Assembly: GCA_944364615.1 (NCBI GenBank)
Contig: CALVWF010000005.1
Span: forward strand, 1-64,000
DNA from: an uncultured Clostridia bacterium
GTDB taxonomy: Bacteria > Bacillota > Clostridia > Christensenellales > CAG-314
Length of the DNA stretch: 64,000 nt
Reading direction: 5' to 3'
Position 1 is the stretch's first letter; each line of letters starts with the position of its first letter. Positions 16,485-26,469 of this stretch are shown here, piece by piece. The translations under genes and the position numbers were made by a program. Under the pieces are notes generated by a model that was given only the letters and a program-made list of their open reading frames with translations, had not been told where the DNA came from and did no database searches.

Positions 16485-19400
16485 TTACACCGCAACATAA
16501 GTAATTGTAATTGAAGTGATGTTGGGCTTGTCAGAAGTTGCAACGAAAGACACGGATGTACCGTTAACTGTAAATGCAACTCCGCTTGCAAGTTTAGTTT
16601 CGTTGTTTTCCAAAGCAGTGTTTGAATCATTATATTCAATTGCGATTGTAGCAATCTGGTAACCTTCAGCGGCAGTGAAAGTTATTGATCCTGATTCACT
16701 TGAATATAATCTAAGACTTTGGTTAGAGCTATAGTATTTGCCTGTATTTGATCCGCCGTTATAGCTTACGGTAATCACTTCATCCAAAGTAAACGGATTG
16801 GTAACTTGTTTACTGTTTGTCCAACTGTTGGCTGTAGCAAGTTCGGCAATTGTCTTAGTAACTGTTGTAAGTGAAACTCCTTCTTCAGCGGTTTCCAAAG
16901 TAATTGTGGTGTTGCCCTTGATAGTACCTGTGTAAGTACCTTCAACTGCTTCGACAGTTTCGCCGTTGACTTTTACAGAAACGATTTGGAATCCTTCGGA
17001 AACCTGGACGGTAAACGTAAACGTAGTACCGTTCAAGCCTTCGGTTCTGCTGAGATTTTCAACCGTAGCGTGAGCGTCATTCGTAAATGTTACAGTGGAT
17101 TCACCGGCTGTACGTGAAGTGAATTCGGCGTAATCACCCTGATAGCTGGAAACTTCCAAAGTTCCGTAGTAATTAGTAAGATATCCGGAAATGACTACCG
17201 TATCGTTGGGATACACTTCTGTTATCGTGTCAGAGTAATTGACGCTGTAAACCAGAAGTTCCTTGCCTTCGGCATCCGTAAGGTAAACATTTCTCAGATA
17301 AGAACCGTAAGAACCGATGCTCTTTACAGTGCCCGTAATGTAAACTTTTTCGGAATAATCACCTTCCGCCAAAGCTCCTGCCACAATCAAAGCGTCAGCA
17401 ACTGTGTAAGGATCTTCAACCGTGCCTGCGTGTTCGGGAGTAACAACGGGGTCTTCGCCACCTTCGCCACCGTCAACGAACACGCCGTTTGCACCGCTGC
17501 TGAATCGAACTGTACCCTTGTAGTTTTCCAACGAACCTGTAACTACAAGTTCATCTCCGACCTTGGCTGTAGCGGCAGCGTCACCTTTCATACGGTAGCA
17601 CTGAATATCGGTATCACCGACGGTGATGGTAAGGGTGACATTCTTGTACTGATCACTGTATGCTTCGTCAATGCTCTTGACTGTACCGGTCAATGAGAAA
17701 GTACCGTTAAGTTTATCTCCCTCCTGCATCAGTTTGACAGCATCCAACACATCTACTACTGCAAAGAGAACAAATTGTTTCGTATCCGTTGCCTCACCGC
17801 ATGTGAGAGTAGCCGTAACAACTATTCTTGCACTTGCCGCCGGCATCGTCAACGCAAAGTTTGCCCCATCTATAACAACCGAAGCATTGTCAGCCGTCCA
17901 AGCGATTGTAACATCTCCATAGGTTTCTCCGACAAGAGGCAATGTCGCTGTGCCGTCTTCGGTGTATGTTGTGTTTTCCCAAGCTAATGCGTTTTTCTCA
18001 ACAGACACTTTGTCTGCATCTGCAGGTTTTTTAAATGTTACGAATCTTGCAACAAATTGAGATTTACCTATAACGCTTGCGTCTTCTATGTAAGAAACTT
18101 TGCTTGCGCTAATAGTATTGTAATTTCCGTATGTGCCGAGGAAGTAAGTTGTGTCGCCGAGCGTTGCCGTAATTATGTTTCTTTCAGCTTCCCACGTCCA
18201 TTCGTACGGAGTGTCGCCAATCAAAACGTTGATGTGCGAACCGTCGTCAGCAATAGAAAGATACTTGGTCACGCCCTCTTTGTTGACAAAGGAAAGAGTA
18301 TAGGTATTTTCAGCGGTACCGGCTGTAACAACGATATCCACACCGTTAATTGCATCTTCGCTTGTTGCATAGTAGTAACCGTTCATTTCGCCCGTGAAGT
18401 ACAGATTCTTGCCCAGATTTGCCTGTTCCATAAACAATTTATATGTACCGGCAGCAGGTGTTTCTATAACTTCGGGAACATAGCCTGCATAAGGATCTGC
18501 TATTACTGTTACATAGTAGTCACGGCTCTTGCTTTCGCCGTTCAAGGTAACGGTTGCGGTCAGAACTACTGTCTGATCTTTGTCTGTGCGTGTTACTTTT
18601 GCAACACCGTCGACGATTTCAATACCTGTACCTGTCTTTACTGTCCAGGTTGCGTTTTCATCCAGTTTGTAATCTTCGCGCAATTCCATCGGAGGCACTT
18701 CAATTTCATCAATCATTGTGTCGAGCGTAGGAACAAGCGATTCGATGTCGAAGAACTGCGCTGTCGTATAAACAACGGTTTCGCCGTCCTTTACAGTGTA
18801 AGTTACTTTAACTGTCGAGAGTTCGTGTTTGCCGGGTGTAACCGTAAACTTGCCTTCTTCGATAACTACAGACTTGCTGTCACGGCAAAGTTCGTAAGCA
18901 ATTTCAACACCGTTGGATGTTGTGGGCAATGTAAATTCGGTTGCCTTGGTGATACGAGCGTCAACTTTGTTGTCCGTCAAAGTCTTGTTGACTTCTTCAA
19001 TAGCCTTAGCGGCTGTCTGTCCGGGGTAAACGGTATCCGCAGGATCGGCTGTTCCGCCCGTCTTTACGTCTTCGGCACTGAAAGGCATAATCTGCGCGCC
19101 GTTGTAGTTGCCCAGCAAACCTGTAACGCTTACTACGTCGCCAACCTTAATGGTTCCCTGCAATGCGCAAAGAGCTTCCCATGTAGCGTCACCTTCCGCT
19201 GTATCGTAAACGCCCTTGAGATACTTGGATACAACTACAGGTACTTCAACTCCGCCCTTTTCCAATGTAAACAGAGTGTCTGTGGAACCTGCTTCGGGAG
19301 CGGTTGTTGCAACGCTCTTCACCGTCCAGTTGGTCAACGAAACAAGTCTGGATTGATGATAGATTGCTCCGGGAACGTTGCCCAGTATATCCTGATCGAT

Positions 19401-20339
19401 TGCGTAAACGTAGTCGGTAACATCGATCTTGTCTTTGGTAGTATCAACAACGAGGTTTCCGCCTGCATTTGTTTCAACGAGTCCGTTGTAATTTGTATTT
19501 GTTGTTCCTGTGATTGTTACGTAAGCACCCGGTTCGATAAGCGCGCCGTTTTCAGCGTCCGTCTTTACACGGTAAGCATAGTAACCGCCTACGAATTCTT
19601 CATCAAGTACGTACAGAGATACGTTACCGTACTGTTCGGAATAAGGATCTGCAACAGCTACAACGTAACCTTTGATTTCCACCGATACGTCAGTGTTGTA
19701 GTACCAGTAGTTGATTTCTTCGAGAGCGCTTCTTTGCAGACCGACGGTCAACTTGTAACTTACGGTTGTCGTTTCGTCGCCGTAAGTGAATGTAGCCTTG
19801 ATTCTTACCTGAGGATTAAGACTCGTGGGGAACACTACACAGGTGTTTCCGTCTTCGCTGATAGTCAGGTAATCGGAATAGGAGTCATCGACAGTCCAAC
19901 TGATGTTGGCGGTTTTACCTGCGAAGGTAAACGTTCTGTCCAATGTAAAGTCTTCATATACCGTTGCGTTTTCTTTGGTGAAAACATACTGATCAGCAAG
20001 GTAGTAGACGTCAAGCGCGGCAACTCTTACGGTAAATGTCTTGCTTGCATTTCCCAAAGTAACGGTGAGTTTTACTGCTGTAACTTCATCACCCAGATTT
20101 ACCTTGGCAAGGTAATCGTCCGTTCTCTTTTCGATCTGAACAGCATCGTTGTCGGATGCCCATGTAACTGCCTGATCCTGAATTTTAGCAGGCAACACAA
20201 AGTCCTTGTCCACCAATTGTTCATCTTGATCCAAGAGGTAAGCGTCCAAGATCTTCTGAGCGTTGTTGTTGCATGCGGCAAGGCCGATACAACTTACAAC
20301 CAGAAGTAACGCCAACAATACAAGTGTAATCTTTTTCAT
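16485..20339 (-). CDS. Giant lipoprotein with repeated OB-fold-like and Ig-like domains
   Basis: A 1284-residue surface lipoprotein (MKKITLVLLALLLVVSC signal, lipobox LAAC, C23). Two kinds of module alternate. Ig-like or atrophied-Ig segments lie at about 30-205, 450-640 and 780-865. OB-fold-like segments (DUF5689/YhcR type) carry a repeated V.(I/V)(T/S)G...NY.G signature near residues 283, 408, 938 and 1058 (for example VSVTGLLGNYNGAQI and VVISGYLTNYYGTLE). The last ~130 residues are rich in Ser/Thr and may form a carbohydrate- or ligand-binding beta domain. No catalytic motif is seen. It is the last gene of the operon, 21 bp after the nuclease lipoprotein. A role in binding polymer at the cell surface is inference. 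Confidence 0.8.
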   Translation of the reverse strand: MKKITLVLLALLLVVSCIGLAACNNNAQKILDAYLLDQDEQLVDKDFVLPAKIQDQAVTWASDNDAVQIEKRTDDYLAKVNLGDEVTAVKLTVTLGNASKTFTVRVAALDVYYLADQYVFTKENATVYEDFTLDRTFTFAGKTANISWTVDDSYSDYLTISEDGNTCVVFPTSLNPQVRIKATFTYGDETTTVSYKLTVGLQRSALEEINYWYYNTDVSVEIKGYVVAVADPYSEQYGNVSLYVLDEEFVGGYYAYRVKTDAENGALIEPGAYVTITGTTNTNYNGLVETNAGGNLVVDTTKDKIDVTDYVYAIDQDILGNVPGAIYHQSRLVSLTNWTVKSVATTAPEAGSTDTLFTLEKGGVEVPVVVSKYLKGVYDTAEGDATWEALCALQGTIKVGDVVSVTGLLGNYNGAQIMPFSAEDVKTGGTADPADTVYPGQTAAKAIEEVNKTLTDNKVDARITKATEFTLPTTSNGVEIAYELCRDSKSVVIEEGKFTVTPGKHELSTVKVTYTVKDGETVVYTTAQFFDIESLVPTLDTMIDEIEVPPMELREDYKLDENATWTVKTGTGIEIVDGVAKVTRTDKDQTVVLTATVTLNGESKSRDYYVTVIADPYAGYVPEVIETPAAGTYKLFMEQANLGKNLYFTGEMNGYYYATSEDAINGVDIVVTAGTAENTYTLSFVNKEGVTKYLSIADDGSHINVLIGDTPYEWTWEAERNIITATLGDTTYFLGTYGNYNTISASKVSYIEDASVIGKSQFVARFVTFKKPADADKVSVEKNALAWENTTYTEDGTATLPLVGETYGDVTIAWTADNASVVIDGANFALTMPAASARIVVTATLTCGEATDTKQFVLFAVVDVLDAVKLMQEGDKLNGTFSLTGTVKSIDEAYSDQYKNVTLTITVGDTDIQCYRMKGDAAATAKVGDELVVTGSLENYKGTVRFSSGANGVFVDGGEGGEDPVVTPEHAGTVEDPYTVADALIVAGALAEGDYSEKVYITGTVKSIGSYGSYLRNVYLTDAEGKELLVYSVNYSDTITEVYPNDTVVISGYLTNYYGTLEVSSYQGDYAEFTSRTAGESTVTFTNDAHATVENLSRTEGLNGTTFTFTVQVSEGFQIVSVKVNGETVEAVEGTYTGTIKGNTTITLETAEEGVSLTTVTKTIAELATANSWTNSKQVTNPFTLDEVITVSYNGGSNTGKYYSSNQSLRLYSSESGSITFTAAEGYQIATIAIEYNDSNTALENNETKLASGVAFTVNGTSVSFVATSDKPNITSITITYVAV

Positions 20340-20360
20340 GGTTTTCTCCTTAAAAATTTT

Positions 20361-21626
20361 TTATTTCAGTACTATATCTGAAAAACGAAGAACTGTGATT
20401 ATTCCGGAATTTTCCTCTAACTGCAATCCCGAAACGCTGAACGTGTCGCCTGCTTTTATCGTATCGGAATAATTTTCGGCAACAGTTACTTTGAAAGTGA
20501 ATGTTTCAGCCTCTTTCCAACCGTCTTTAGTACGCTTCTGCGCCGTACCTACAATTGTCAGTTCCGTTCCCTCCAACGTTGCGGAAGTTACGGTAACGTC
20601 ACTGTAAAGCGTTGCGCTGTAATGTGTGCTGTAACTCATGGACGAATTGAATGTAAGGTAGTAGTTGTATTGTGTTACATAAGTGAATTCGGGCATCTGG
20701 AACAGTGTTTCGTAAATTACACCGGAAATCTGGAATTTGCCGTTGTATTTCTGCACGTTGCCTACTATTCTGTACAGATGTCCAATAGGCATCTGAGACG
20801 CTGCGGCGGATACATATCCGGCGTACACGCTTATAGAATAGGTGTTGCCCGTTTCCGCATCGTATTCCGTTGCCGTAAAGGTGTAGGTACCGGAATTTGA
20901 AACGCGCAGATCGGTAAGGTAAGCGTAAAATTCCACCTTGGATCCTACGTCCGCTTCCTCGTTGTAATACGCTTCGTTGTTTTCAAGGAAATCCTTGATA
21001 GTCATAGGTACGGGGTCTGTGGAATACAGAGGATCCTCCAACTCGGAATACAGTCTCAACTTAATGGATCTTGCAAAATCGTTGGCTTTTTTGAAATAGT
21101 CGTAATAAGGATAATCCGATGTATTTATACCCTTGTTATCACTGAAACCGTTTTCCACAAGTTCGAGATTGAGATTTTTAAAATCGGTATCTTCGGCAGT
21201 CTTGTACCACACGTAACCGATATAACGTCCGTAAGTTTCGGTTGACGCCGGCACCGTCGTTGCTTCCAGAACAATTTCGGTAGCCGCGCTCAACTTTTCC
21301 TTGACAAAGTTGGAAGCCGCCTTGCCCCACTTTTCCACACCGCCTGTGCTTTCGGGTGTGTCTACACTGTAATAACGCATATTGATGCTGTCACCCTGTT
21401 CAAGCGTGAAACGGGTTGTATCGCCGTCCGTCAGAAGTTCAAGAGTGGCACGACCTATACCGTCGCTCAGATAAGACTTTCCCTCAAATTGTTTGGTGAG
21501 TTTTAATGTCTTTGTAATGGCGTCGTAATACTCTGTATTGTCAGCTATCTGCGGCCCGCACGCAGCAAGCACACAGCAACTGACGACCAGGAGAGCAACG
21601 ATCACCACGCTTAAGATTTTTTTCAT
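20361..21626 (-). CDS. Secreted staphylococcal-nuclease (SNase)-like lipoprotein
   Basis: A 421-residue lipoprotein (lipobox LAAC, C23). Residues ~55-200 match a thermonuclease/SNase fold: DGDTTRF (67-73), MRYYSVDTPES with R84, D89, T90 and E92, and YGRYIGYVW with R134. These correspond to the D21, R35, D40, T41, E43 and R87 set of staphylococcal nuclease, so Ca-dependent cleavage of DNA/RNA outside the cell is predicted. The C-terminal half is beta-rich with an OB-like segment (YRIVGNVQKYNGKFQISG) like those of the next protein. AAAGGAA precedes the start. It lies 39 bp after the solute-binding-protein gene, in the same operon. Confidence 0.85.
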   Translation of the reverse strand: MKKILSVVIVALLVVSCCVLAACGPQIADNTEYYDAITKTLKLTKQFEGKSYLSDGIGRATLELLTDGDTTRFTLEQGDSINMRYYSVDTPESTGGVEKWGKAASNFVKEKLSAATEIVLEATTVPASTETYGRYIGYVWYKTAEDTDFKNLNLELVENGFSDNKGINTSDYPYYDYFKKANDFARSIKLRLYSELEDPLYSTDPVPMTIKDFLENNEAYYNEEADVGSKVEFYAYLTDLRVSNSGTYTFTATEYDAETGNTYSISVYAGYVSAAASQMPIGHLYRIVGNVQKYNGKFQISGVIYETLFQMPEFTYVTQYNYYLTFNSSMSYSTHYSATLYSDVTVTSATLEGTELTIVGTAQKRTKDGWKEAETFTFKVTVAENYSDTIKAGDTFSVSGLQLEENSGIITVLRFSDIVLK

Positions 21627-21665
21627 CGTTGTTCCTTTTAATTAAGTTTTTATAATCTGATAAAA

Positions 21666-23066
21666 TTATTTACCACCGCAGTTTTTATATGCGTCAGCCA
21701 ATGCCTTTTCGGCAGTTTTTCTTCCCGTCAACGCGTAAAGCAGGGCGTTACCAACCTGCAAACGTGCAGTAGAAGAACCTACGAAGGCGGGAGATACGAA
21801 GAATCTGTCGGACAGTTCTACGGCAACACTTGCCGCAACAGCCGTGATTCCGTCGCCAGCCATATGTGTTTTATAAGCTTCGATGTCGTAAACGGATTCA
21901 CGTGAAGGATTGTAACCGGATTCGATAGCGAATGATGCCTGGAATGTAGGATCAAGCAATTCCTTGATGAACATAAATGTCATCTTTTCCTTTTCTTCAA
22001 CGTTAGTTACATTGTGACCGCCGGAAAGCATTACCAGCGAGGGACCCTGAGAAATAACGCTGTAATTTACGGGACCGTCTGTCTGTGTCGAACCGGGAAT
22101 AGGAGCCACGCCCCATTCGAAGTTTTCCGTTGCCTGATAGGATGCACCGCCGGATGAACCTATGCAGTATACCAGACCGCCGTCATCAACGCCCTTGGTG
22201 AACAGCGCGGATGTGTAAGCACCGTAGTCTTCCTGAGTGGTGATGTATCCCTTGTCGTAGTATTCGGCAAGTTTTTCAAGCCATGCTTTTGTGTCGTTGT
22301 TGTTGAACAGATAATGATTGTTAGCATCGGCACTGGTGTATCCCCAGCCGTTCTGTTCGCACATTGTGATGAACCAGTTTGCTTCACTGTCGTAGCCGAG
22401 AGGCGTGCACTTGGGATATCTTGCCTTCAACGTTGCGCACTGTGCCCACAGTTCGTCCCATGTCGTTGCGGGCTTGAGACCTACCGACTTCAACGCATCG
22501 TTGTTGTAGTACAGCAGTTCCGTCGACTTAACGAAAGGAAGAGTAAGCAGAGCGTTTTCGGAGTAACCGTATTCGGCGTAACCGGTGTAGTTTGTAGCGT
22601 AACCTTCCTGGTAGTAACCGGGTACGAAATCGTCGATTTCCTCTTGCGTGTAACCTATAGTGTACTCTTTGGTGACATTGCCGTCTTCATCTTTGATCTG
22701 AATCTTTTCGTCGGAAGTCATGTACTTGTTGAGGTCAACCACCTTGGAAGTCTGAAGATATTGAGCAACGTGGTCAGGATAGCAGTAAGCCAGGTCGGGC
22801 TGAAGTCCTGCCGTAAGATCCGACACCACTTTTGATTTTACTTCATCGTAACCGCCTACGGGGATATGTTCAACTTTCCAACCGGGATACTTTGCTTCAA
22901 AAGATGCAATGGCAATCGATGTCTTCTGTTGCAATTTGTCTCCTTGTGAAGAATAGAAAACAATTGTCTTTTCGTAGTCAGTCGCAGGCGTACAACTGGA
23001 AAATACTATAGTAGCAGCCGGCAACATCAACGCCAATACAAGAATTGCGATGATAACTTTTTTCAT
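21666..23066 (-). CDS. Family 1 extracellular solute-binding lipoprotein of an ABC importer
   Basis: A 466-residue lipid-anchored binding protein (signal MKKVIIAILVLALMLP, lipobox FSSC, C25). Its layout follows family 1 (UgpB/MalE-like) binding proteins: IVFYSSQGDKLQQKT, then FEAKYPGWKVEHIPVGGYDE and DLTAGLQPDLAYCYPD in lobe 1, with an aromatic-rich middle (NEQNGWGYTSAD-like region) that often holds sugar-stacking residues. The start at 23066 has AAGGAGA upstream; the frame is open to 23123, but the extra residues precede the signal peptide. The ligand cannot be read from sequence; the neighbouring nuclease raises nucleosides or sugar phosphates as an option (inference). Confidence 0.9.
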   Translation of the reverse strand: MKKVIIAILVLALMLPAATIVFSSCTPATDYEKTIVFYSSQGDKLQQKTSIAIASFEAKYPGWKVEHIPVGGYDEVKSKVVSDLTAGLQPDLAYCYPDHVAQYLQTSKVVDLNKYMTSDEKIQIKDEDGNVTKEYTIGYTQEEIDDFVPGYYQEGYATNYTGYAEYGYSENALLTLPFVKSTELLYYNNDALKSVGLKPATTWDELWAQCATLKARYPKCTPLGYDSEANWFITMCEQNGWGYTSADANNHYLFNNNDTKAWLEKLAEYYDKGYITTQEDYGAYTSALFTKGVDDGGLVYCIGSSGGASYQATENFEWGVAPIPGSTQTDGPVNYSVISQGPSLVMLSGGHNVTNVEEKEKMTFMFIKELLDPTFQASFAIESGYNPSRESVYDIEAYKTHMAGDGITAVAASVAVELSDRFFVSPAFVGSSTARLQVGNALLYALTGRKTAEKALADAYKNCGGK

Positions 23067-23144
23067 GATTATCTCCTTAAATTTATTTATACTCTTGCGC
23101 CATTTATCGCAAGTTGTATACACTTTAAACTTTTGTAAAGAGCA

Positions 23145-24164
23145 TCAGCCTTTTGTTCCGCTCTTGGATACGCCGTGCATGATGTACTTACGGCAGAAAA
23201 TGAACAACAGGAACAGAGGCAACGAAACCATACAAACAGCCGCCATCTTCAGCGTGTTGAGCGCTTCGGACGTACTGCCTCCCAATATTCCCGCGGAATC
23301 GGTAAAGCCGCTTGTTACCCAGTTGGAGATCATACGCCAATCGGGTATATTGACCAGTCTCGGCCAGATGTAGGAGTTCCATGTGCCTATAAATTTGAGC
23401 AACGAAATAGATACCAGAGTAGGAGCGGTAAGAGGTATCATTACCTTAATGAGATAGCCCATGTCGGACAATCCGTCCACCTTCGCTGCCTGATAAAGCG
23501 AGTTTGGTATCTGCATGAAGTTGTTGCGCAACAGGTAAATGTAATACACGCTGACAAGGAAGGGGACGATAAGTATCGTAAAAGTATCGTTCCACTGCCA
23601 CTTTGACACCGTAATATAGTTGGTAATCGTGTACATTTCACCGGGAATCATCATTGTGGCAAGCATCAGAGCAAACAGGAAATTTTTACCTTTGAAATTG
23701 ATTCTTGCCAATGCGTAAGCGGTAATTATAATGACAATCAGTCCGAGCGTCGTGGACAGAAGCCCTACTACAAGAGTATTGAGCAATATCCTTCCGAATG
23801 ATGCTCCCGCTCCCGTCTGCGACAATACAACGCTGTAGTTTTTCCACTGGAAGGTTCTCGGGAAAAATGTCGGTATCGATTCGCGGTATTCGGCTTCCGT
23901 CTTAAAGGACGAAATAATCATCCAGTAGAAGGGCAGAAATGCCGCAATTGCACACAAGGTCAAAAAGGTGTAAACAAAGATATTTTTGACGATTGTGGCT
24001 GTACGCTGTTTCTTGGTTTCCGCTTCGACGTTGAACTGAGTTATTTCTCTGTTAAAAAGAGCGGCGTCGGAACTCAATGCGGACACGGTCTGATCGAGCG
24101 TCTTTCCTTCTTCTGTCTTGACGACAGTTTCACTGTTGGAAGTTTCTTTTATTTTCTTTGTCAT
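23145..24164 (-). CDS. ABC importer permease, MalG/UgpE type
   Basis: A 339-residue inner-membrane permease with six predicted helices after a polar N-terminal extension of about 70 residues. The cytoplasmic EAA loop that docks the ATPase is LYQAAKVDGLSDMGYLIKVM. It would pair with the MalF-type permease encoded 8 bp upstream. GAGGTT precedes the start. The acidic N-terminal extension (NSETVVKTEEGKTLDQTVS) is longer than is usual for the family; the partner permease has one too. Confidence 0.92.
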   Translation of the reverse strand: MTKKIKETSNSETVVKTEEGKTLDQTVSALSSDAALFNREITQFNVEAETKKQRTATIVKNIFVYTFLTLCAIAAFLPFYWMIISSFKTEAEYRESIPTFFPRTFQWKNYSVVLSQTGAGASFGRILLNTLVVGLLSTTLGLIVIIITAYALARINFKGKNFLFALMLATMMIPGEMYTITNYITVSKWQWNDTFTILIVPFLVSVYYIYLLRNNFMQIPNSLYQAAKVDGLSDMGYLIKVMIPLTAPTLVSISLLKFIGTWNSYIWPRLVNIPDWRMISNWVTSGFTDSAGILGGSTSEALNTLKMAAVCMVSLPLFLLFIFCRKYIMHGVSKSGTKG

Positions 24165-24172
24165 GTTGAACC

Positions 24173-25393
24173 TCAGTATGTCACTCTTTTCTTACTGATT
24201 CTGTTGCTTATCGCGGTAATCACCATGATTATAGCAAACAACATCAGCGAACCGGCAAACGCGTAGCCGGTGTAGCCGTCTTCGATGTAACGGTAGATGT
24301 ATCCTACCATTGTGCCCATGTCGTAGTCGATACCCATTTGTTCGCCAAACAAACCTACTATCGCAGAATACTGCTTCATACCGCCCATAATACCCGTAAT
24401 CAAAAGGTAGGATATCATCGGGGAAATCATGGGAGCGGTAATTTTCCACAAAATCGTGGACCTGGACGCACCGTCTATCTTTGCTGCGTCGTAATACTGT
24501 TTGTTGACGCTTTGCAATGCGCTGAACAAAATCAGTATTTTAAAGGGCAATCCTGACCACACCTCGTACACTATTACCACAATGTACTTCGCCCAAGGTA
24601 TTGAAATGGCACCCAATTCCCACGTGGGAGAACCTATACCCATCCAGTCGATGGGAGCAATGCCGAACGCCTGCAACGCCAGGTTGACAAGACCGGGTGT
24701 TTCGGGATTGCTCTTTGTTCCTATAATGGTAAAGAACGTTGCGAAAACCGCGCCCATTGCCAGCGAGTTGGTAAGGTAAGGCAAAAACAGTACCGTCTGG
24801 TAAGCCTTCTGCAAAGGCTTGATTGAGTTCAACGCAACGGAGATAAGCAATGCTATCAATGTGGACAAAGGTACCGAAACCAATGTGAACACCAATGTGT
24901 TGACAAGGCATTGCAGGAATGTCGCGCCGCCCGTTCCGGTGTCGCCCTTTAAAACGCGCACGAAGTTTTCAAATCCGAAACCGTCGAAACGTCCGGTCGT
25001 CGCCTGATAATTTTGCTTGAAACTGCCCACAAATGCGTTGATGATGGGATAGAAAGTAAATATGCACATCAGCAATACGGCAGGCAGAACGAACAGCCAG
25101 CCTGACTGCGAGTGTAAAAACCGTGAAAACTTTTCTTTTCGGGAAAGTTGCGGACCCGCCAACATTTCTGCCGTTATCACGGTGTTGCCTGCGTCTCTGA
25201 TCAAAGCAACCTGATCTTTTACAAAGACGCCCTTTATCTTTTTGCCGAGATCGGCAAACGCTTGTTTGGTTTTTTGCGCCAAAGACGGTTTGACGGCTTG
25301 AGGCTGCTGAGGAGCGTCGTTGGAAACGTTTTCTTCAACGCCTGCCACGTCGTTTACGTCATTTTGCGGTAATGTGTCTTTCTTATCGGGCAT
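24173..25393 (-). CDS. ABC importer permease, MalF/UgpA type
   Basis: A 406-residue permease. An unusual N-terminal ~95-residue soluble extension (acidic, then basic, KTKQAFADLGKKIKGVF) comes before the first helix (GWLFVLPAVLLMCIFTFYPI). Six helices follow, with the EAA loop KQYYDAAKIDGASRSTILWK. Its start codon overlaps the stop of the ATPase gene by one base (TAATG), so translation is coupled. It forms the heterodimeric channel with the MalG-type permease. Confidence 0.92.
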   Translation of the reverse strand: MPDKKDTLPQNDVNDVAGVEENVSNDAPQQPQAVKPSLAQKTKQAFADLGKKIKGVFVKDQVALIRDAGNTVITAEMLAGPQLSRKEKFSRFLHSQSGWLFVLPAVLLMCIFTFYPIINAFVGSFKQNYQATTGRFDGFGFENFVRVLKGDTGTGGATFLQCLVNTLVFTLVSVPLSTLIALLISVALNSIKPLQKAYQTVLFLPYLTNSLAMGAVFATFFTIIGTKSNPETPGLVNLALQAFGIAPIDWMGIGSPTWELGAISIPWAKYIVVIVYEVWSGLPFKILILFSALQSVNKQYYDAAKIDGASRSTILWKITAPMISPMISYLLITGIMGGMKQYSAIVGLFGEQMGIDYDMGTMVGYIYRYIEDGYTGYAFAGSLMLFAIIMVITAISNRISKKRVTY

Positions 25394-26463
25394 TACAGAA
25401 TCCTCTCTTCGCTTTCGGCATTGAACAAGAACACCTTGTTGGGTTTAAGGTTGAATTTAAGTTCATCCTTGGACGGAAGTTTTACGTCCGAATCCAGAAT
25501 ACTTCTTACGGTAGGCTTGGTGGAAGAAGGATGCACGGAAACGACTGACTTGTCACGTCCCATTACTTCCAGATGATCTACTTTGAGGGTAAGCACTCCC
25601 TTTTCGTCGTAAATAAATCCTTCGGGACGTATACCCACGAAAACTTCCTGATCGGGGATTTTCGTCTTCATTATCGCTTCGTCGCCGATATACACTTTGC
25701 CGCCCTCTATCCTGCCTTTGAAAATGTTGATGGGAGGCGTTCCGAGGAAGTTTGCGACGAACAGGTTACAGGGATTGTCGTAAATCGACTGAGGTTCGCC
25801 TATCTGCTGTACGATACCCAGTTTCATTACTACCATTATATCGCAGATGGACATTGCTTCTTCCTGGTCGTGAGTTACGAACACGGTTGTGATGCCCGTT
25901 TCACGCTGAATACGCTTTATTTCTTCACGCGTCTGCAAACGCAAACGTGCGTCAAGGTTACTCAACGGTTCGTCCAGCAACAGAACGTTCGGCATCTTGA
26001 CCAACGCACGGGCAATGGCAACACGCTGTTGCTGACCGCCGGAAAGTTCGTTGGGCTTGCGTGCCATAAGGTCTTCTATCTGAACGAGACGCGCCGCGTC
26101 CAATGCCTTTTCTTTGGCTTCTTCGGCGGGAATACGCATGTTTGTAAGCGGGAACATTATGTTTTGCTGAACCGTCATGTGAGGATACAAAGCGTAGTTC
26201 TGAAAAACAAGCCCTATACCTCTTCTTTCGGGAGCGAGAGTTGTTACGTCCTGTTCGTCAAAAAGAATACGTCCGACGGTAGGATTTTCCAGTCCCGACA
26301 GCATAAACAACGTAGTGGATTTACCGCAACCGGAAGGTCCGAGCAATCCTACAAGTTTACCTGAGGGAATTTCGATATTCATATCGTTGACGGCTATTAC
26401 GGGCTGTCCTTTCTTGTTTCTGCTGGGAAATGCTTTAGTAAGATGCTGAATGGTTATTTTCAT
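25393..26463 (-). CDS. Sugar ABC importer ATPase, MsmK/UgpC/MalK type
   Basis: A 356-residue ATPase. It has Walker A GPSGCGKST, Q-loop VFQNYALYPHM, signature LSGGQQQR, Walker B VLLLDEPLSNLD and H-loop VTHDQEEA. The C-terminal ~120 residues form the OB-type (TOBE) regulatory domain of the MalK/UgpC group (GTPPINIFKGRIEGGKVYIG). AGAGG precedes the ATG. In many Bacillota this ATPase is unlinked and shared among transporters; here it sits in the same operon as its permeases, so the system is self-contained. Confidence 0.94.
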   Translation of the reverse strand: MKITIQHLTKAFPSRNKKGQPVIAVNDMNIEIPSGKLVGLLGPSGCGKSTTLFMLSGLENPTVGRILFDEQDVTTLAPERRGIGLVFQNYALYPHMTVQQNIMFPLTNMRIPAEEAKEKALDAARLVQIEDLMARKPNELSGGQQQRVAIARALVKMPNVLLLDEPLSNLDARLRLQTREEIKRIQRETGITTVFVTHDQEEAMSICDIMVVMKLGIVQQIGEPQSIYDNPCNLFVANFLGTPPINIFKGRIEGGKVYIGDEAIMKTKIPDQEVFVGIRPEGFIYDEKGVLTLKVDHLEVMGRDKSVVSVHPSSTKPTVRSILDSDVKLPSKDELKFNLKPNKVFLFNAESEERIL

Positions 26464-26469
26464 AAAATT

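Noticed and set aside
18057-20309. A 750-codon open frame antisense to the giant lipoprotein
   Set aside because: It mirrors the codon pattern of the real gene, has no ribosome site, and the encoded peptide is cysteine-rich and unlike any family. The sense frame has a signal peptide, lipobox and domain repeats.
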